25,507 nucleotides of DNA from the NCBI RefSeq assembly GCF_000485595.1, contig NW_014577108.1:520792-546298 (forward strand). The letters run 5' to 3'. Positions within the stretch are counted from its first letter, which is position 1. Every line of letters starts with the position of its first letter. Positions 1 through 11,571 of the stretch are shown here, piece after piece. A program made the position numbers and the translations under genes. Source of the stretch: Priapulus caudatus. Lineage: Eukaryota > Priapulida > Priapulimorpha > Priapulimorphida > Priapulidae. Under the pieces are notes generated by a model that was not told where the DNA came from, searched no databases, and saw nothing but the letters and a program-made list of their open reading frames with translations.

Positions 1-206
1 CCTCAACCTAGCTACTACCTGAACCCTGATACTACCTAAACCTAGCTACTACCTATACCTAGCTACTACCTGAGCCTAGCTACTACCTGAACCTAGCTAC
101 TACCTGAACCTAGCTATTACCTGAACCTAGCTACTACCTGAACCTAGCTACTACCTGACCCTAGCTAGCTACTACCTGACCCTAGCTACTACCTGAACCT
201 ATCCTA
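1..206. repeat. 17-bp tandem minisatellite
   Basis: About eleven head-to-tail copies of a unit like CCTAGCTACTACCTGAA fill the left end, with substitutions and one short expansion near 165-180. The array probably continues beyond the window. It contains no coding frame of note and is not a canonical telomere repeat. Confidence 0.93.
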
Positions 207-371
207 CGCTTCAGGTGCCTCCCACGTCATGGCGTTTGCGAGCGGGCAGGTATGATCAATAAGCGAACAACTAATCAGTGATAATCAATTAACATTTCAA
301 TTTCCGTTTGTAATTCCCAAACCTGACATAAAGAATACGACGACGAAGAATAAGTGAGTCATGTGATCAGA

Positions 372-502
372 AGTGTATAATATAGATCTATATTATCAGC
401 AGTGTATAATATAGATCTATATTAGCAGGAGTGTATAATATAGATCTATATTATCAGGAGTGTATAATATAGATCTATATTATCGGCAGTGTATAATATT
501 AT
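372..502. repeat. ~29-bp tandem repeat with an internal palindrome
   Basis: Four full units and part of a fifth begin AGTGTATAATATAGATCTAT. Each full unit carries the 20-bp perfect palindrome ATAATATAGATCTATATTAT centred on AGATCT, joined by a short CAGCAGTGT-type linker that varies by one or two bases. Confidence 0.93.
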
Positions 503-1855
503 AATTATTTCTATAACATCTCCGTGCAAGTTTGGTTTGTGGTTGGTGAAACTAACGAGGATATAGACATATAGATATATAGGTTCCTAGCCCGTCATGG
601 CGTCATACCGCTCCCAGCATCGATTATAGCTATAGATTATGTGGGTGAGTGAAGACATCGGATCACTGACACATCTCCTTACATTAGAGCAGACGAGAAA
701 GTTTTAGCCGCGCTAAGCGTAATGTGATGCGAGATAATAATCAGCTGAAAATATATAAAAGATTAACCGAGTGCTCGTATAAAATGCGTAATGAACACAG
801 AGTCCGTAATTAGTAGGTAGTTATACCATAAAGGTGTTGATGGCGTGATTACGTAGCGAATGTATTCTAATCTAACTCTGTAGCGTATTGTTTGATCAAT
901 CATCAATGGTGGTCACGGTATAATATATATAACACCGATAGATCAGATGAAAAACATCATGTTGCCATTATGCAATGTCATATCGTAATAGAAATAGTTA
1001 CGTGTATTCTGATGTCTGTGTGATTGTATGTGTCATGAAAGCACATCGATATCATGGGTAATTCGCACTGGCGTACTACATTGCCCCCGTGCGCCATATT
1101 GGCATGTTAAATGTGTTAAGCGTGCAGAACTGACGCGTCGTACCCGTAATGATATATCACGGGGTTTCATTAATTCGATTTGGATATCACGTTCGGATTT
1201 GTGCGTGCGCTACAGGCGCTTACACTGAGGGCATTGAAATCCCGCTAAAACTCATACGTGCCAGTATCCGCGTCGTAGTTTGCTAGACAAGAATAGAGCT
1301 GCCGTATATCATCATAGATGTATCATTGTTGAGCAATGATGAGTTATTAATATTACCTCCTAATATCATCTTCACCATGGCGACGCTGATAGGAAAATAT
1401 ACATAGAAAAACGCTTTTAGTAATAACACAATAGGGTTTTATTGGCCAATGTTATTATTGCATTTCTGTTTATGTCTCAATGTATGGCAATGAGCCATTA
1501 CGTCCATTTACGTCAGAACCAGAGACTCATAACATTTAGAAGCCTTTTTTGATCATAACCCTCTATACTGTTCTATAATTATGTTAACACTCCAGCATTA
1601 GAGCGAGTCTATCTGGTATATCAATGTTCAATATATTAAATAATATTATTTTCGAGTACATGGGTAGCCATGATTAATTGATCTACTAGTATAGGCTTAT
1701 GTAAATACTGAATGACTATGATAATATAATGAGAAATCGAATGCGCGCAAACCTGTTTTCCAAAACACGCGTGGAATGAATAATTCCCTGAGGCTTATAT
1801 ACATATACTATTTCTGTTCATTAGTCAGGCTCTGCTGTTAGGGGAACGTAGGTCC
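503..1855. other. AT-rich noncoding DNA without recognised genes
   Basis: Only short frames occur here, the longest 66 codons at 1028-1228, without any recognised motif. No repeat array, RNA gene or splice-bounded exon is evident. Confidence 0.6.
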
Positions 1856-1857
1856 CC

Positions 1858-2232
1858 AGTTCTTTTTCTTTTTCGTCGTCGTCGTCTTCTTCTTCTTCTT
1901 CTTCTTCTTCTTTGTTTTCTTCTTCTTTGTTTTCTTCCTCCTGTCCCTCTGTCCTCTTCTCTCTCTCTCTTTCTCTCTCTCGCCTTCTCTTCTCACTTTC
2001 TCATTTTTGCCACTCTGTATTTCTTTCTCTCGCTCTTTTTCGCTGTCCCTCTCCCTTCGCCCTTTCTTTACACCCACGTTCTTTCGCACCCTTCTCTCTT
2101 TCCCTCTTTCAACCAACTTCTCTTCAGTCATCTTTCTATCCGTCTCACTCTCTCTCCCCTCATTCTCTCATTTTCCTTTTTCGCTTACGCTTTCTTGCTT
2201 TCTTTCATTATTTTCTCCTTTTCCCTTTCTAA
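1858..2232. repeat. Polypyrimidine tract (CTT/CT-rich)
   Basis: A long run of almost pure pyrimidines on the plus strand starts with GTC and CTT triplets and grades into imperfect CTCTTT. Long open frames on both strands here are low-complexity artefacts (Ser/Leu/Phe one way, Lys/Glu/Arg the other). Confidence 0.9.
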
Positions 2233-2600
2233 TAAATTGTGAGATGTAATCTAAACGAGATGCGTCATTCACGCGCGCGATGTCTGGCTGTCATGTACAG
2301 CTGAGCGATAGCTATACAAACTAATGGCTGTAGTTAGAGACAATTCACCACCTGCAGACCATATATGAGCAAAGACACTCTATAAACAGGAAGTTTTCTC
2401 CAACCGTTTGGAGCAAGGCTACATTGTCTGCCTGTAATTATTTGTGGAATAATTTTTCGGACCGTAAAACGTCAACATTGTCTGTAAACGGAAAGAATGC
2501 ATTTCATTAATTTGCAGTAGTTTTTTATTGCCCCCATTGAATGATATAGATCGGACAACTAAGAATCAAGCAAAATCCAATCACCCCATGAGCGGTCATA

Positions 2601-2750
2601 CCTATGTGTCCCGGTACCTATGTGTCCCCGGTACCTATGTGTCCTAGTATCCAGGTACCTATGGTTCCCGGTACCTATGTGTCCCGGTGCCCATGTGTCC
2701 CAGTACCTAGGTACCTATGTGTCCCGGTACCTATGTTTCCCAGTACACGA
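2601..2750 (+). repeat. 16-bp minisatellite, left arm
   Basis: Eight units of CCTATGTGTCCCGGTA, two of them enlarged to about 24 bp by a partial duplication. Most unit junctions form a GGTACC hexamer. The same unit recurs in opposite orientation at 3111-3296. Confidence 0.93.
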
Positions 2751-2904
2751 AACAACGGATTTTAGGATTAGGCCTAGACTGTTACGTCAGCAAACAAAAA
2801 ATTAATGTTTTTTTTAGTTAATTTTCAAATAAAAAACTGTCAGTTCAGTTCACAATTTTTCCATTAGGCGGGGGACACACCATGCAAAATTCGCATGGTA
2901 TAAG

Positions 2905-2948
2905 CATAGATATATACAACACATATATATGTGTTGTATATATCTATG
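2905..2948. repeat. 44-bp perfect palindrome
   Basis: The two 22-bp halves are exact reverse complements, each containing AGATATATACAACACAT or its complement, with no spacer. It is flanked on both sides by a direct repeat ATGGTATAAGC. It lies between the two oppositely oriented minisatellite arms, close to their midpoint. Confidence 0.95.
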
Positions 2949-3110
2949 GTATAAGCGTATAAGAAAGCGTGGCCGATGATAATCAGGGTGGGCTCAGGTC
3001 AGTGATACATGTACATAAACGGGATGTTATACATTGTATCACGCAAGCCAGGCAAGCAATTTTATTCTTTCATGACTTTAAATAGTACCCCCTTTTAATA
3101 TGGGGAAGAT

Positions 3111-3296
3111 AGGTACCGGGAAACATATAGGTACCGGGAAACATAGGTACCGGGACACATAGGTACCGGGAAACATTGGTACCGGGACACATAGGTACCT
3201 GGGTACTGGGACACATAGGTACCGGGACACATAGGTACTTGCATGGGTACTGGGACACAGGTACCGGGACACATAGGTACCGGGACACATAGGTAT
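3111..3296 (-). repeat. 16-bp minisatellite, right arm (inverted)
   Basis: About eleven units of the reverse complement of the left-arm unit (TACCGGGACACATAGG). Long frames across it (repeated CVPVPMCPGTYVSRY-like peptide) exist only because the repeat has few stops, and are not genes. Confidence 0.93.
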
Positions 3297-5330
3297 GGAC
3301 CCCATTCAATGTATGTGGCTATCACGCGTCATTGAACCACATGAGTCGCAATTGTCGACGCTCATATATTATATATCTTATATATTGTTATTTACTAACT
3401 AAGAACATTGACAATTTACGTTGTCATCGTTACATATTCCCTGTCTCTAGCACGCTCAATGAATATAAGAAATATAGTGAATAGAAAAGTGTCGTTGAGA
3501 TTCGGATATATTGCTTTATGATTTCAATGTAAATACGTAACAATGTGAGATGAGGCGAGATCACGTGGCTTTGCACTGGAAAACGTCATGATACACTAAA
3601 TGAGGGTTTAATTGCCACTGAAAGATTGGCACGTACACGTGTTACGAACTAATAATATCGTGTAAGACTGGCCGCAAATATTGCGAACGCTGAGTAAATA
3701 TTTCCTGAAAATACGTGACTACGTGACACGCATTACTACTCGTATATAAGTGTTCTGCATGGATAATGACGGTTTAAACTCCCTTACAGGAGACCAATCA
3801 GATACTCGGAACTCGTATGACGTTAGATCTTGGGGTTTCGAGGTAGTGGCGCCATCTACCCATGACTATTGAACAACGACATGGTCAATATTCTGCCGGT
3901 GTATGTTCCAGGCGATAGCCACGACAACGCTAAACAAATGTCTTACAATAATTTATTGTTGACGCAATGAATCCCCTCTCTTTGATTCCACGACGCAAAT
4001 GTCTATACGGCGTTGCCTAGGGAATTAGGCAGATTGAGACGAATTTAAAACTATTAGCCCATCGTTGGTTGTATCGTATCTGTGATCCCGTCTACGTTTT
4101 AGAAATACGTGTATGTTTATTCATGTTGTTTAACCAATTATTCTCAGTATGACAACTTTTACAATCTTTCTTCGGCAAATCTGTATCGTCCTAACAGCAT
4201 CTAATATTAGGCCGTGCTATTGCGCATGCGTGTTGCTATGGAATGAGACTTAAAGACATAAACGACAAACCGTTCTTCTGAGATGAATAACAACTTTTAA
4301 TTAAAGCTTTTTTTATATACTTAACACAATAAAATACAACAATAATATACAGGCACTAACGCAGTTATCTATAAAACATCTCAACTCTGTCGGTATTTGT
4401 TTATTCACCAATCAGCCTTGTGATAGGTAAAGTAATTATATCCTCGTATACAGTATGTGTATGTGTACAGCAGTTTTATTGTTTATATAGCAAATGCAGA
4501 ACGTTGAACGTGATTCATAGTTATATGGGAAAACTATACATTTTGCATTAATATGCCTGTTTTGTTGGTTGGTTTATATGGTGTGCACTTATGTGGCTGT
4601 TATAGCACAAGACGGTTAAACATGAAGCAAAGCCTACTCACAGTGGAAAACAAATCGTCAATTACCCGTTTTTGTTTCTTTTGCAAAAGACGTTTTTACA
4701 AAATTATTGTTGAATTATATTTGTCAAAGCACTTCGTGTGAACGATGGCTCCAAAATTATCTGTTGTGCCTGGAATGGAAATTCGGTGGGTGACATTGTA
4801 TTTAAAAAAATTACTTTTGGTAAGTTTTTATGGTTTCATGTTCGCTATAGGAACACGATTAGCCAATCTAGTACTTCCCAGGACTAGTGAGAGTTACTGA
4901 TAAACAATATATGAGGGCATATAAGGTGATTTATTTCATTGCTACTGCTATTTATCTCATTCGCCCTATGATGTTTCCTACTTAAAACTGTTCACAGATG
5001 GCGCCGCAGTAGCATAAATATACGTTGCTATTGGTCGTTCCATGAAACTCTTTTATCAGTAGAGAGCGCTGCTGCTTTAAAGTTAAAAATTATATATTTA
5101 TTAAGTAATGTGTAGATTTAAATTCCATTAGTTGGTGATTAGTTTAGCTTACTGTAATATTTGTGCAAACTAGTGCTATTGCAGGAACCGTTATTAGGCA
5201 TTTATAATACTGTGTTCGGTATCATTGTATGAGCTTCCCCACATTTTCCTGCGATTTAAACGGCAAAACATAGAATAACATATAATATTAACGTAAAAAA
5301 CGTGATCAATGATGTACGTGATCAATTAAA
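3297..5330. other. Noncoding DNA downstream of Antp with CTCF-like words
   Basis: No gene is recognised. The short words TAGATGGCGCCA (3847-3858, minus strand), CAGATGGCGCCG (4995-5006) and TAGAGAGCGCTGC (5060-5072) resemble the invertebrate CTCF core. The 62-codon frame at 4553-4741 has no recognisable motif. Confidence 0.5.
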
Positions 5331-5331
5331 G

Positions 5332-5368
<37 letters not shown>
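5332..5368. repeat. (TA)n microsatellite
   Basis: An uninterrupted TA run of about 30 bp with an imperfect left edge. Confidence 0.95.
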
Positions 5369-5372
<4 letters not shown>

Positions 5373-7335
5373 TCATTGATGCAGCGTAGTGTAGCGATAA
5401 AAAAATCCTTAATTATATCCCGTTGGTTTGATAATGAATTAATACAGTGTCATTGTGGCATTCTGCTTGTGTTTAGTAATTTTTAAACCTCGGTTTTTGA
5501 TTCACATTTCATGTTTGTTTTCATAGAAGATGTTGTTTGTACACTAACGCTCTGATTCTATTGCATTATCTAGTCCGCCAACGAAATATAAAAATCTGTG
5601 AGGTATTCTAGCTTCTGAATAAGTGAAACTGGGGTTATTTGTATTAATATACACGAATACGATTTCACCCCGCCTTCAATCCTAAAATTTGAAATGCCTT
5701 TATATATAAACATCCTTCGTTGATTTAAAAAAAATCTAAATCGATCTATAGAGGGCGCTGTAATGCCATACACTCATGAAAAAGAACAGCGCGTCATGGC
5801 ATCCAATGAAGTCACTCCATATATTATTAGGAGAAGATGGCGTTATATCTCTCTCATATTATATATGCGATAACAATATTAATAATTAATATTATAAATA
5901 ATAAAACACTAAAATTAAACGAAAATAATTAATAAGAGAAAAAAGGGTATGATATAGAAAAATATAGTGAGAAACACAAAGAAGCGTTAACAAACTCATA
6001 AATTAAAGCTGCGCGATGTATTTTCTAATATATATGAAACGATATTTAAATCCGAGTAATTTTAATTTTGAAATTTACCTTAAATCCCATCCCAAATTTA
6101 AACTCTATGACCCAAACAGAAATAGATTCGGGCTAAGTGATTTATTATTTTATTTCGCTCTTATAAAGAACACCAGAAATAAAGTACATAAAATACAATA
6201 TAGGTACCCCCTATATAGGTATATTATAGAATTTTTACATTACTCTTACAGTTCACAAGAACATATTTTCATGTAGGTTAGGTTGAAACTTGTGTTTACT
6301 GGAACTAACGTTTTATTGAATTTTTAACTGTCAACTATGAACACCATTTTATAAATTTTCTCGTTAACTTAACTAACAAAAGATTTTTAGCGAATTAGTT
6401 AATAATTTACACGAATTGCTTGATATTACACAGAATTTAAATGTATTCGTTCACTGTTACAGAGTGATTGGCTGCGACTCACTTAGTTATACACTAACAC
6501 ATCAATGAAGTTTATTCTTTCTTTCTATATATATTGGGATTGAACGACGTATGTGATATAATGTAATGCTGATATATATAATTTATTTTATGCACTTCAT
6601 GGCGTCTCCATTATATAGTATAGTAACCTGAGTATATATAAGTGTAAGTGTGGTGATAATAAAACTTTCGTATGTGGTATATCTATGTTTAATTTGTAAA
6701 TTCTAACGTTTGTCCCCAATTCAACAATCGTAACGCCCGTTCACAACCAATATACGATGCCAATCTCTGACCAGAATGATACTTTAACACAGTAGCATAT
6801 TCAATAAGGAATTTTTAACCGTACAGACAGTTACAATGTATGCGCACGTGTATGCATGTATATGTGCGTGGCATGTGCACATCTTCTGCTGCTGCGGTTA
6901 TATTCGTTGCTGGGTGTGAGTGTAGGTGTTTGCATACTGTATTAGTTAGATGAATCTGTAGAACCCCATCACGCTCTTCTCCACACCTGCTTACAATTCT
7001 CTCCGGCAACTCTTGTCTCTTTTTATCGTGCCGCCGCGATGCGATCCTTGGCTCCCGTATACTCTCTCCACATATATCATGCACACTGCGGTCCCTTTGT
7101 CAGCCCGACTGTAATATTTTATACTGACAGGTAGGATACTTTATGCTTGCCGGTCCAGGGAAGACAATCTGCCCTTGGGGCCCGGCTGAGATAGAACAAT
7201 CCTCAAAGCTTGGCCGCCAGTATCACTTATAATGGCCAAGTATAAAAATGACCGATTATCGAAATAAGCATGTACCATGCACCGTAGGAGACTGCAGGAG
7301 CGAGCAACACCGAACACATAAGTCGAGGCACGCTA
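5369..7335. other. AT-rich noncoding DNA
   Basis: No gene is recognised. Two more CTCF-like words occur (TAGAGGGCGCTG at 5749-5760 and AAGATGGCG at 5834-5842). An 86-codon AT-rich frame at 6016-6276 lacks known motifs and probably arises by chance. GC rises after 6840 without an evident gene. Confidence 0.5.
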
Positions 7336-7337
7336 TA

Positions 7338-7339
7338 TA

Positions 7340-7387
<48 letters not shown>
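7338..7387. repeat. (TA)n microsatellite
   Basis: About 48 bp of nearly pure TA, followed directly by unique sequence. Confidence 0.95.
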
Positions 7388-7390
<3 letters not shown>

Positions 7391-7535
7391 CATTTTATGA
7401 TCCATGTTTTGATGCATTTGATGCCTGTCGACACTTTCCCGCGATAGTTGGCGTAAGCCATATTCCTGTGACTTCTCACCTGCGCAGCACACCCGCTGCC
7501 GCTGCCGCCGCACGACGTTTCACACAGTCTCTCGC

Positions 7536-7780
7536 CATGCGCTCTCTCTCCTACCTCTCTCTACTCTTCTCTCTCTTTCCCACGTCTGCCCCACCTTTCT
7601 TTCCCCTCGCTCTATGCCCCCGTCTCTCTCTCTCCGCCTCTCTCTCTCTCCCAATCTCTTTCCACCTCTCTGGCTCTCCCTTTCCACCTATCTGCCTCTC
7701 TCCCTCTCTCGCCCCTTCCCCTCTCCCCTCTCTCTCTAAACTGCTCCCTCCCGCTCTCTCCCTCTCTCTCGTTATACATC
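7536..7780. repeat. CT-rich polypyrimidine tract
   Basis: Imperfect CTCTCTCCC sequence on the plus strand for nearly 250 bp. The 114-codon frame over it is Ser/Leu/Pro low complexity, and the opposite strand is Arg/Glu/Gly; neither looks like a real protein. Confidence 0.88.
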
Positions 7781-7789
7781 CTACACTCA

Positions 7790-8420
7790 CCAAGACTAGG
7801 GAGTTTTACTGATCATGTCTGCCGGCCGCTGCCCTGCACATTTCGGCGGCCGCGCTCCATGCGCTACTACTAACGCAGCCGACCTCAGCACCGCCATCAA
7901 TAACCGCCTCCGTCAATGGCGTCATCCACAAAGGCTCTCCAGCGGTTCAAAGGTTGCGAGCGCGGCAGCGACACAACAAACAAGACAGGCCCATCTCCAT
8001 TGGTTTGCGCCGCATATAAATGTGGTGAGCGTGACGCTGGAGCGAGATCAGAAGCGCCGACAATCCCCGCGTTAGTGCTGCCGCTCTGAAACGACTGACG
8101 AACGCGCTGCTCGGGCCATAAAACATTCTGCCTACGCCCCCAAACATGCGATTGGCTCCGGCATAATAAAGCTAAATAGAGCGGGGTCAGGGGTCAGCGA
8201 ATTTATACGTAATCATAATGGCCGACCATGGCGTTGATTCCGAGCGTAGCAGCGAAACCGTTACTCGATTCGCGATATCATTCAGCGATTCTTCAGCGTT
8301 GTGCGGGGTATTAGGTCAGAATATCTATCATCTTATTGAGCTACGGAGTTGTTTGTGCGTGAGGATAGGGCGCTGCTCCCTTTAGTTTAATCTCTTCGCA
8401 CTGCACGCAAGATATTCGGA
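7790..8420. other. GC-rich, CpG-containing unique island
   Basis: Non-repetitive sequence with raised GC and CpG content in AT-rich surroundings, roughly 4 kb downstream of the Antp stop. It contains the DR1 site, a TATATAAA-like box and CCATAAAAC. An 86-codon plus-strand frame (7815-8075) has no recognised motif. It could be an enhancer or the promoter of an unseen gene; this is inference. Confidence 0.35.
8184..8196 (+). promoter_or_regulatory. DR1-type nuclear receptor site
   Basis: Two identical GGGTCA half-sites are separated by one base, the DR1 arrangement bound by RXR, HNF4 or COUP-TF-type receptors. It lies in a GC-rich non-repetitive island (7800-8400) that also holds a TATATAAA-like box at 8013-8020 and a posterior-Hox-like CCATAAAAC. 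Function is inferred from motif match only. Confidence 0.35.
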
Positions 8421-8852
8421 AATTAATTAACAGCACTGTCGGTGGGATTCAATTAAATAATGTGGAATGTGGGTTAGCGCCCTAAAGTATTTAAGAATAA
8501 AATTGGATATGTGTAGGCCTATATCGTTATGTCAAATCTTATAGAAAGTATAGTAGCTTATTTACGTTGATTGTGGCAGACCTCAGAATAGTTAGCAATG
8601 TCGACATGTTTTATTTAAACGTATCAGCAATGAGTTAAGTTCATTCGCGAATCTGTTTATAATCATAATTTATTTATTGGTGACACAATTTAACTGGTCT
8701 TTCTGCATGTTGTGAAAAAGAGTAGACTGGCGGTGCATTTAGTGAAACATGTAATAAGTATTTATTTTCATAATAATCATCATCATAATATAGAGATAAT
8801 CGGATAAGCTAATTACCTGTATATACAGCGGTGCTGCGGTTACACATGGGTG

Positions 8853-8853
<1 letters not shown>

Positions 8854-8892
<39 letters not shown>

Positions 8893-8900
8893 ATACACAC
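8854..8900. repeat. (CA)n microsatellite
   Basis: A CA run on the plus strand with a few ATAC interruptions at its right end. Confidence 0.95.
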
Positions 8901-9324
8901 AACGGACATCCAAAACCAATGTAAAACATCGGCGATCATACGTCTTCCTACCGGGTTACGCTGATAGCAGGCAATATTTACTATCAGTAAGTTTACATTT
9001 ACTATCGTTTCATCACAACGCCATGATTCAATGCTGCACGATGTTTTGGTCATAGAATTTAATGATGTATAAGAAGAACAATATCGTCACGAACAACTAT
9101 ATGAGAAAAAGATTCGAATAAATTACGTATACCTACGTTAACTACGTATGTAATGTAACTACTTCACGTTAAAGAACATTGCGTTGCTAAGGTACACCAG
9201 CAAGTTATACGAACCTACAATAATACACTTTGTTATACAAGCATGCGCCATACATAAATTCGTTCTCTTTCAGCCAATCACATCCATCCGTACCTCCTGC
9301 TTCTGCTCTCTCTCTATCTCACGC

Positions 9325-9375
9325 AAACACAGATACAAACACACCCACACACACACGCACACGCACGCACACACA

Positions 9376-9430
<55 letters not shown>
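9325..9430. repeat. (CA)n microsatellite
   Basis: About 100 bp of CA with GCAC and AAAC interruptions in the left third; the right half is pure. Confidence 0.95.
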
Positions 9431-9433
<3 letters not shown>

Positions 9434-10117
9434 CGTTATTACGCCTCTCGTATCCTTTCTCTGTCCATCTATTTGGTTTTCCATTTTATGGCTCCTGCAT
9501 GTCTATAATGATAGCTATGTTAGAGACATCCACCTTGTATTACAATTACACATTGCCATGTCTAACTACTGTTTAGTAAGTTATAGACACGTGCACGTTG
9601 GATACATGAATTAAAATGAGTTTGGGCGACACCGCTGTGTTGTTTATACATAGATATATACATACATGCAAAGACAAGAAACGCCGAGAAGCAACGTTTA
9701 ATTGATTATCTGTACAATTACGTAGATAATTAATATCAGAGTTATGCTTCGCCCTACATTGCCCAATAAAACATCGGATCCATCCCCGCACATTATAACA
9801 GATATGGTAGATGAGTTTGGGGATGACTTTTTAAAATACAACATCATTCACTTTCATTTCCCTGTATACGTTCGTAACTAAATTTCTACACCTGTAGAAC
9901 CGAGTTTGCTTACAAGATTCTATCACAAGATTCAGCGCGTCTGAACTAGAGGTAAATACTTCGTGTACATATATGGTAAGTATAATGTTCGTTGCTACTT
10001 CAAAGCAATCGTCGCGCATCAATATATCCTCAAAACAAAACATTTTGATTGCTGTACATAAATAACATGACCAGAAAACCGACTGGGACGAAAATTATTT
10101 GACGAAACTCATACACA

Positions 10118-10154
<37 letters not shown>

Positions 10155-10163
10155 GCGCGCTGG

Positions 10164-10215
<52 letters not shown>
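10118..10215. repeat. (CA)n with central CGCGCGCG
   Basis: Two CA runs flank ACGCGCGCGCTGGC. The alternating purine-pyrimidine sequence through the whole tract is the type that favours Z-DNA. Confidence 0.93.
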
Positions 10216-10216
<1 letters not shown>

Positions 10217-11290
10217 TTCCACTAATATCAAAAAAACTTGTACTAAACTTCACTGAGCAGATATATTGCTAATTTACACATTCATTGAAAATGTTTCATT
10301 CTGCACGATTCTAAAATTAACGGATCTGGTGATATTAACGAATGACTCATTATTTTCCTATGACAGCCAAGTGAAATCTTGGCTAACGACTTCCTGTTTG
10401 CGTCTTAAGTCATAATTCAGTATATTACATGAATTTAAACTCATTAATTCTTCTAAAGCAGATAGTGCTGCTACTACATACACATTAAAAACACGCAATA
10501 TGTTTTTACTCTCTGTATTATCCCTGTAATGTCGGTCTGATGAATTATCCGATGACTGGTCCACTAAGGAAACACATCATTTAATATAGGCGAAACGATT
10601 GTAGTCACCGCCTCTATCGGTTGTCATCTAGCGACGAATTATTCTCTAAAATGCAGCGATGTCTAGCATGCGCGGTAACGGAAAAAAATGAGTCTTCAGT
10701 TATATTACGTAATTTTACGTTTGTGTTAAAATATCGCATTCAGAGTGCGAGAAAAAAAATATAACGCAAACAAAAATTCCCCCCAATCAAGAACCGTTAC
10801 TACGATTCAAAGGTCTAACGTGTGAAATTCCCCCTTCACAGTAACGATACATTATTGTTTAATTGATTCTGCACGACCTCGTCATGTGTACACATAGAGA
10901 ACTATGAAAATCTGGGCCAGCAATATGGTCGTCACAACGGTTATAAGAAACATATTAATAAGAGTCTGTAATTAATTTAGAATGTTAACAGTGGCAAGCA
11001 ATACTGACCGCTTGTTCGTTCGTTACTAAACGTTGTTTTTACAGTTCATTTTTTGATTTAGTTGCTTAATCACGTAACGGACAATACACCGGCGACAACA
11101 GATCAAGTCGGCGTTAGTTGTTGTTATCAAATGCTAGCCTCAATCAAACGATACATAAAACCTAAAACTGGAATTTTTCCTATTGTAATCCGCGTATTTA
11201 GAACCTAATAATTCTATCAGGAATGCATTGCGAGATAGCCACATTTTCTTTGACGTCATAGAAACGCACAATAGTGCGTCATAGGTACAC
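10216..11290. other. AT-rich noncoding DNA
   Basis: No gene is recognised, only short frames up to about 68 codons with no motif and no repeat arrays. Confidence 0.5.
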
Positions 11291-11316
11291 ACCATAGAAA
11301 TAATTATTTCTATGGT
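11291..11316. repeat. 26-bp perfect palindrome centred on TAATTA
   Basis: The halves ACCATAGAAATAA and TTATTTCTATGGT are exact complements. The centre AATAATTATT includes TAATTA, the core homeodomain site. It lies about 1 kb downstream of the Antp stop and may lie in or beyond the 3' UTR. Confidence 0.9.
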
Positions 11317-11565
11317 ACACACACTCACACACTAAACTATATATATTTTATACATTCGTTGATTTATGTGGAAATTTCTGTAAGGTTTCGTGAGAATTCT
11401 TCTTTGATAACTGACGCTCAAGAACTGTTCCTCGTTATAATTCTCATACGATACAATATATGTCACTTGAAATAATCAAATACTTCACTTCACGAATTTA
11501 CCATTTAAACTTATTAAACTTAATCCACGTCCAAAGCGCTAATGCGTTACATTTTCTCTATACAT

Positions 11566-11571
11566 TTTATT
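11566..11571 (-). terminator. Candidate polyadenylation signal for Antp (AATAAA)
   Basis: Reading the minus strand downstream of the Antp stop, this is the first AATAAA I find. It would imply a 3' UTR of roughly 0.7 kb. The hexamer is common in AT-rich DNA and there is no transcript evidence, so this is only a plausible site. Confidence 0.25.

Noticed and set aside
1-206. Array of CCTAA/CCTGAA units as a possible telomere
   Set aside because: The 17-bp unit is not a TTAGGG- or TTAGG-type repeat and shows no chromosome-end context.
1838-2249. Lys/Glu-rich and Ser/Leu/Phe-rich open frames
   Set aside because: Low-complexity polypyrimidine tract read in both directions.
2601-3325. Overlapping open frames encoding Cys/Val/Pro/Tyr-rich repeats
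   Set aside because: They follow the 16-bp minisatellite in several frames at once; no start, splice or family support.
6016-6276. 86-codon AT-rich open frame
   Set aside because: No recognisable motif and composition like the surrounding noncoding DNA; not counted as a gene.
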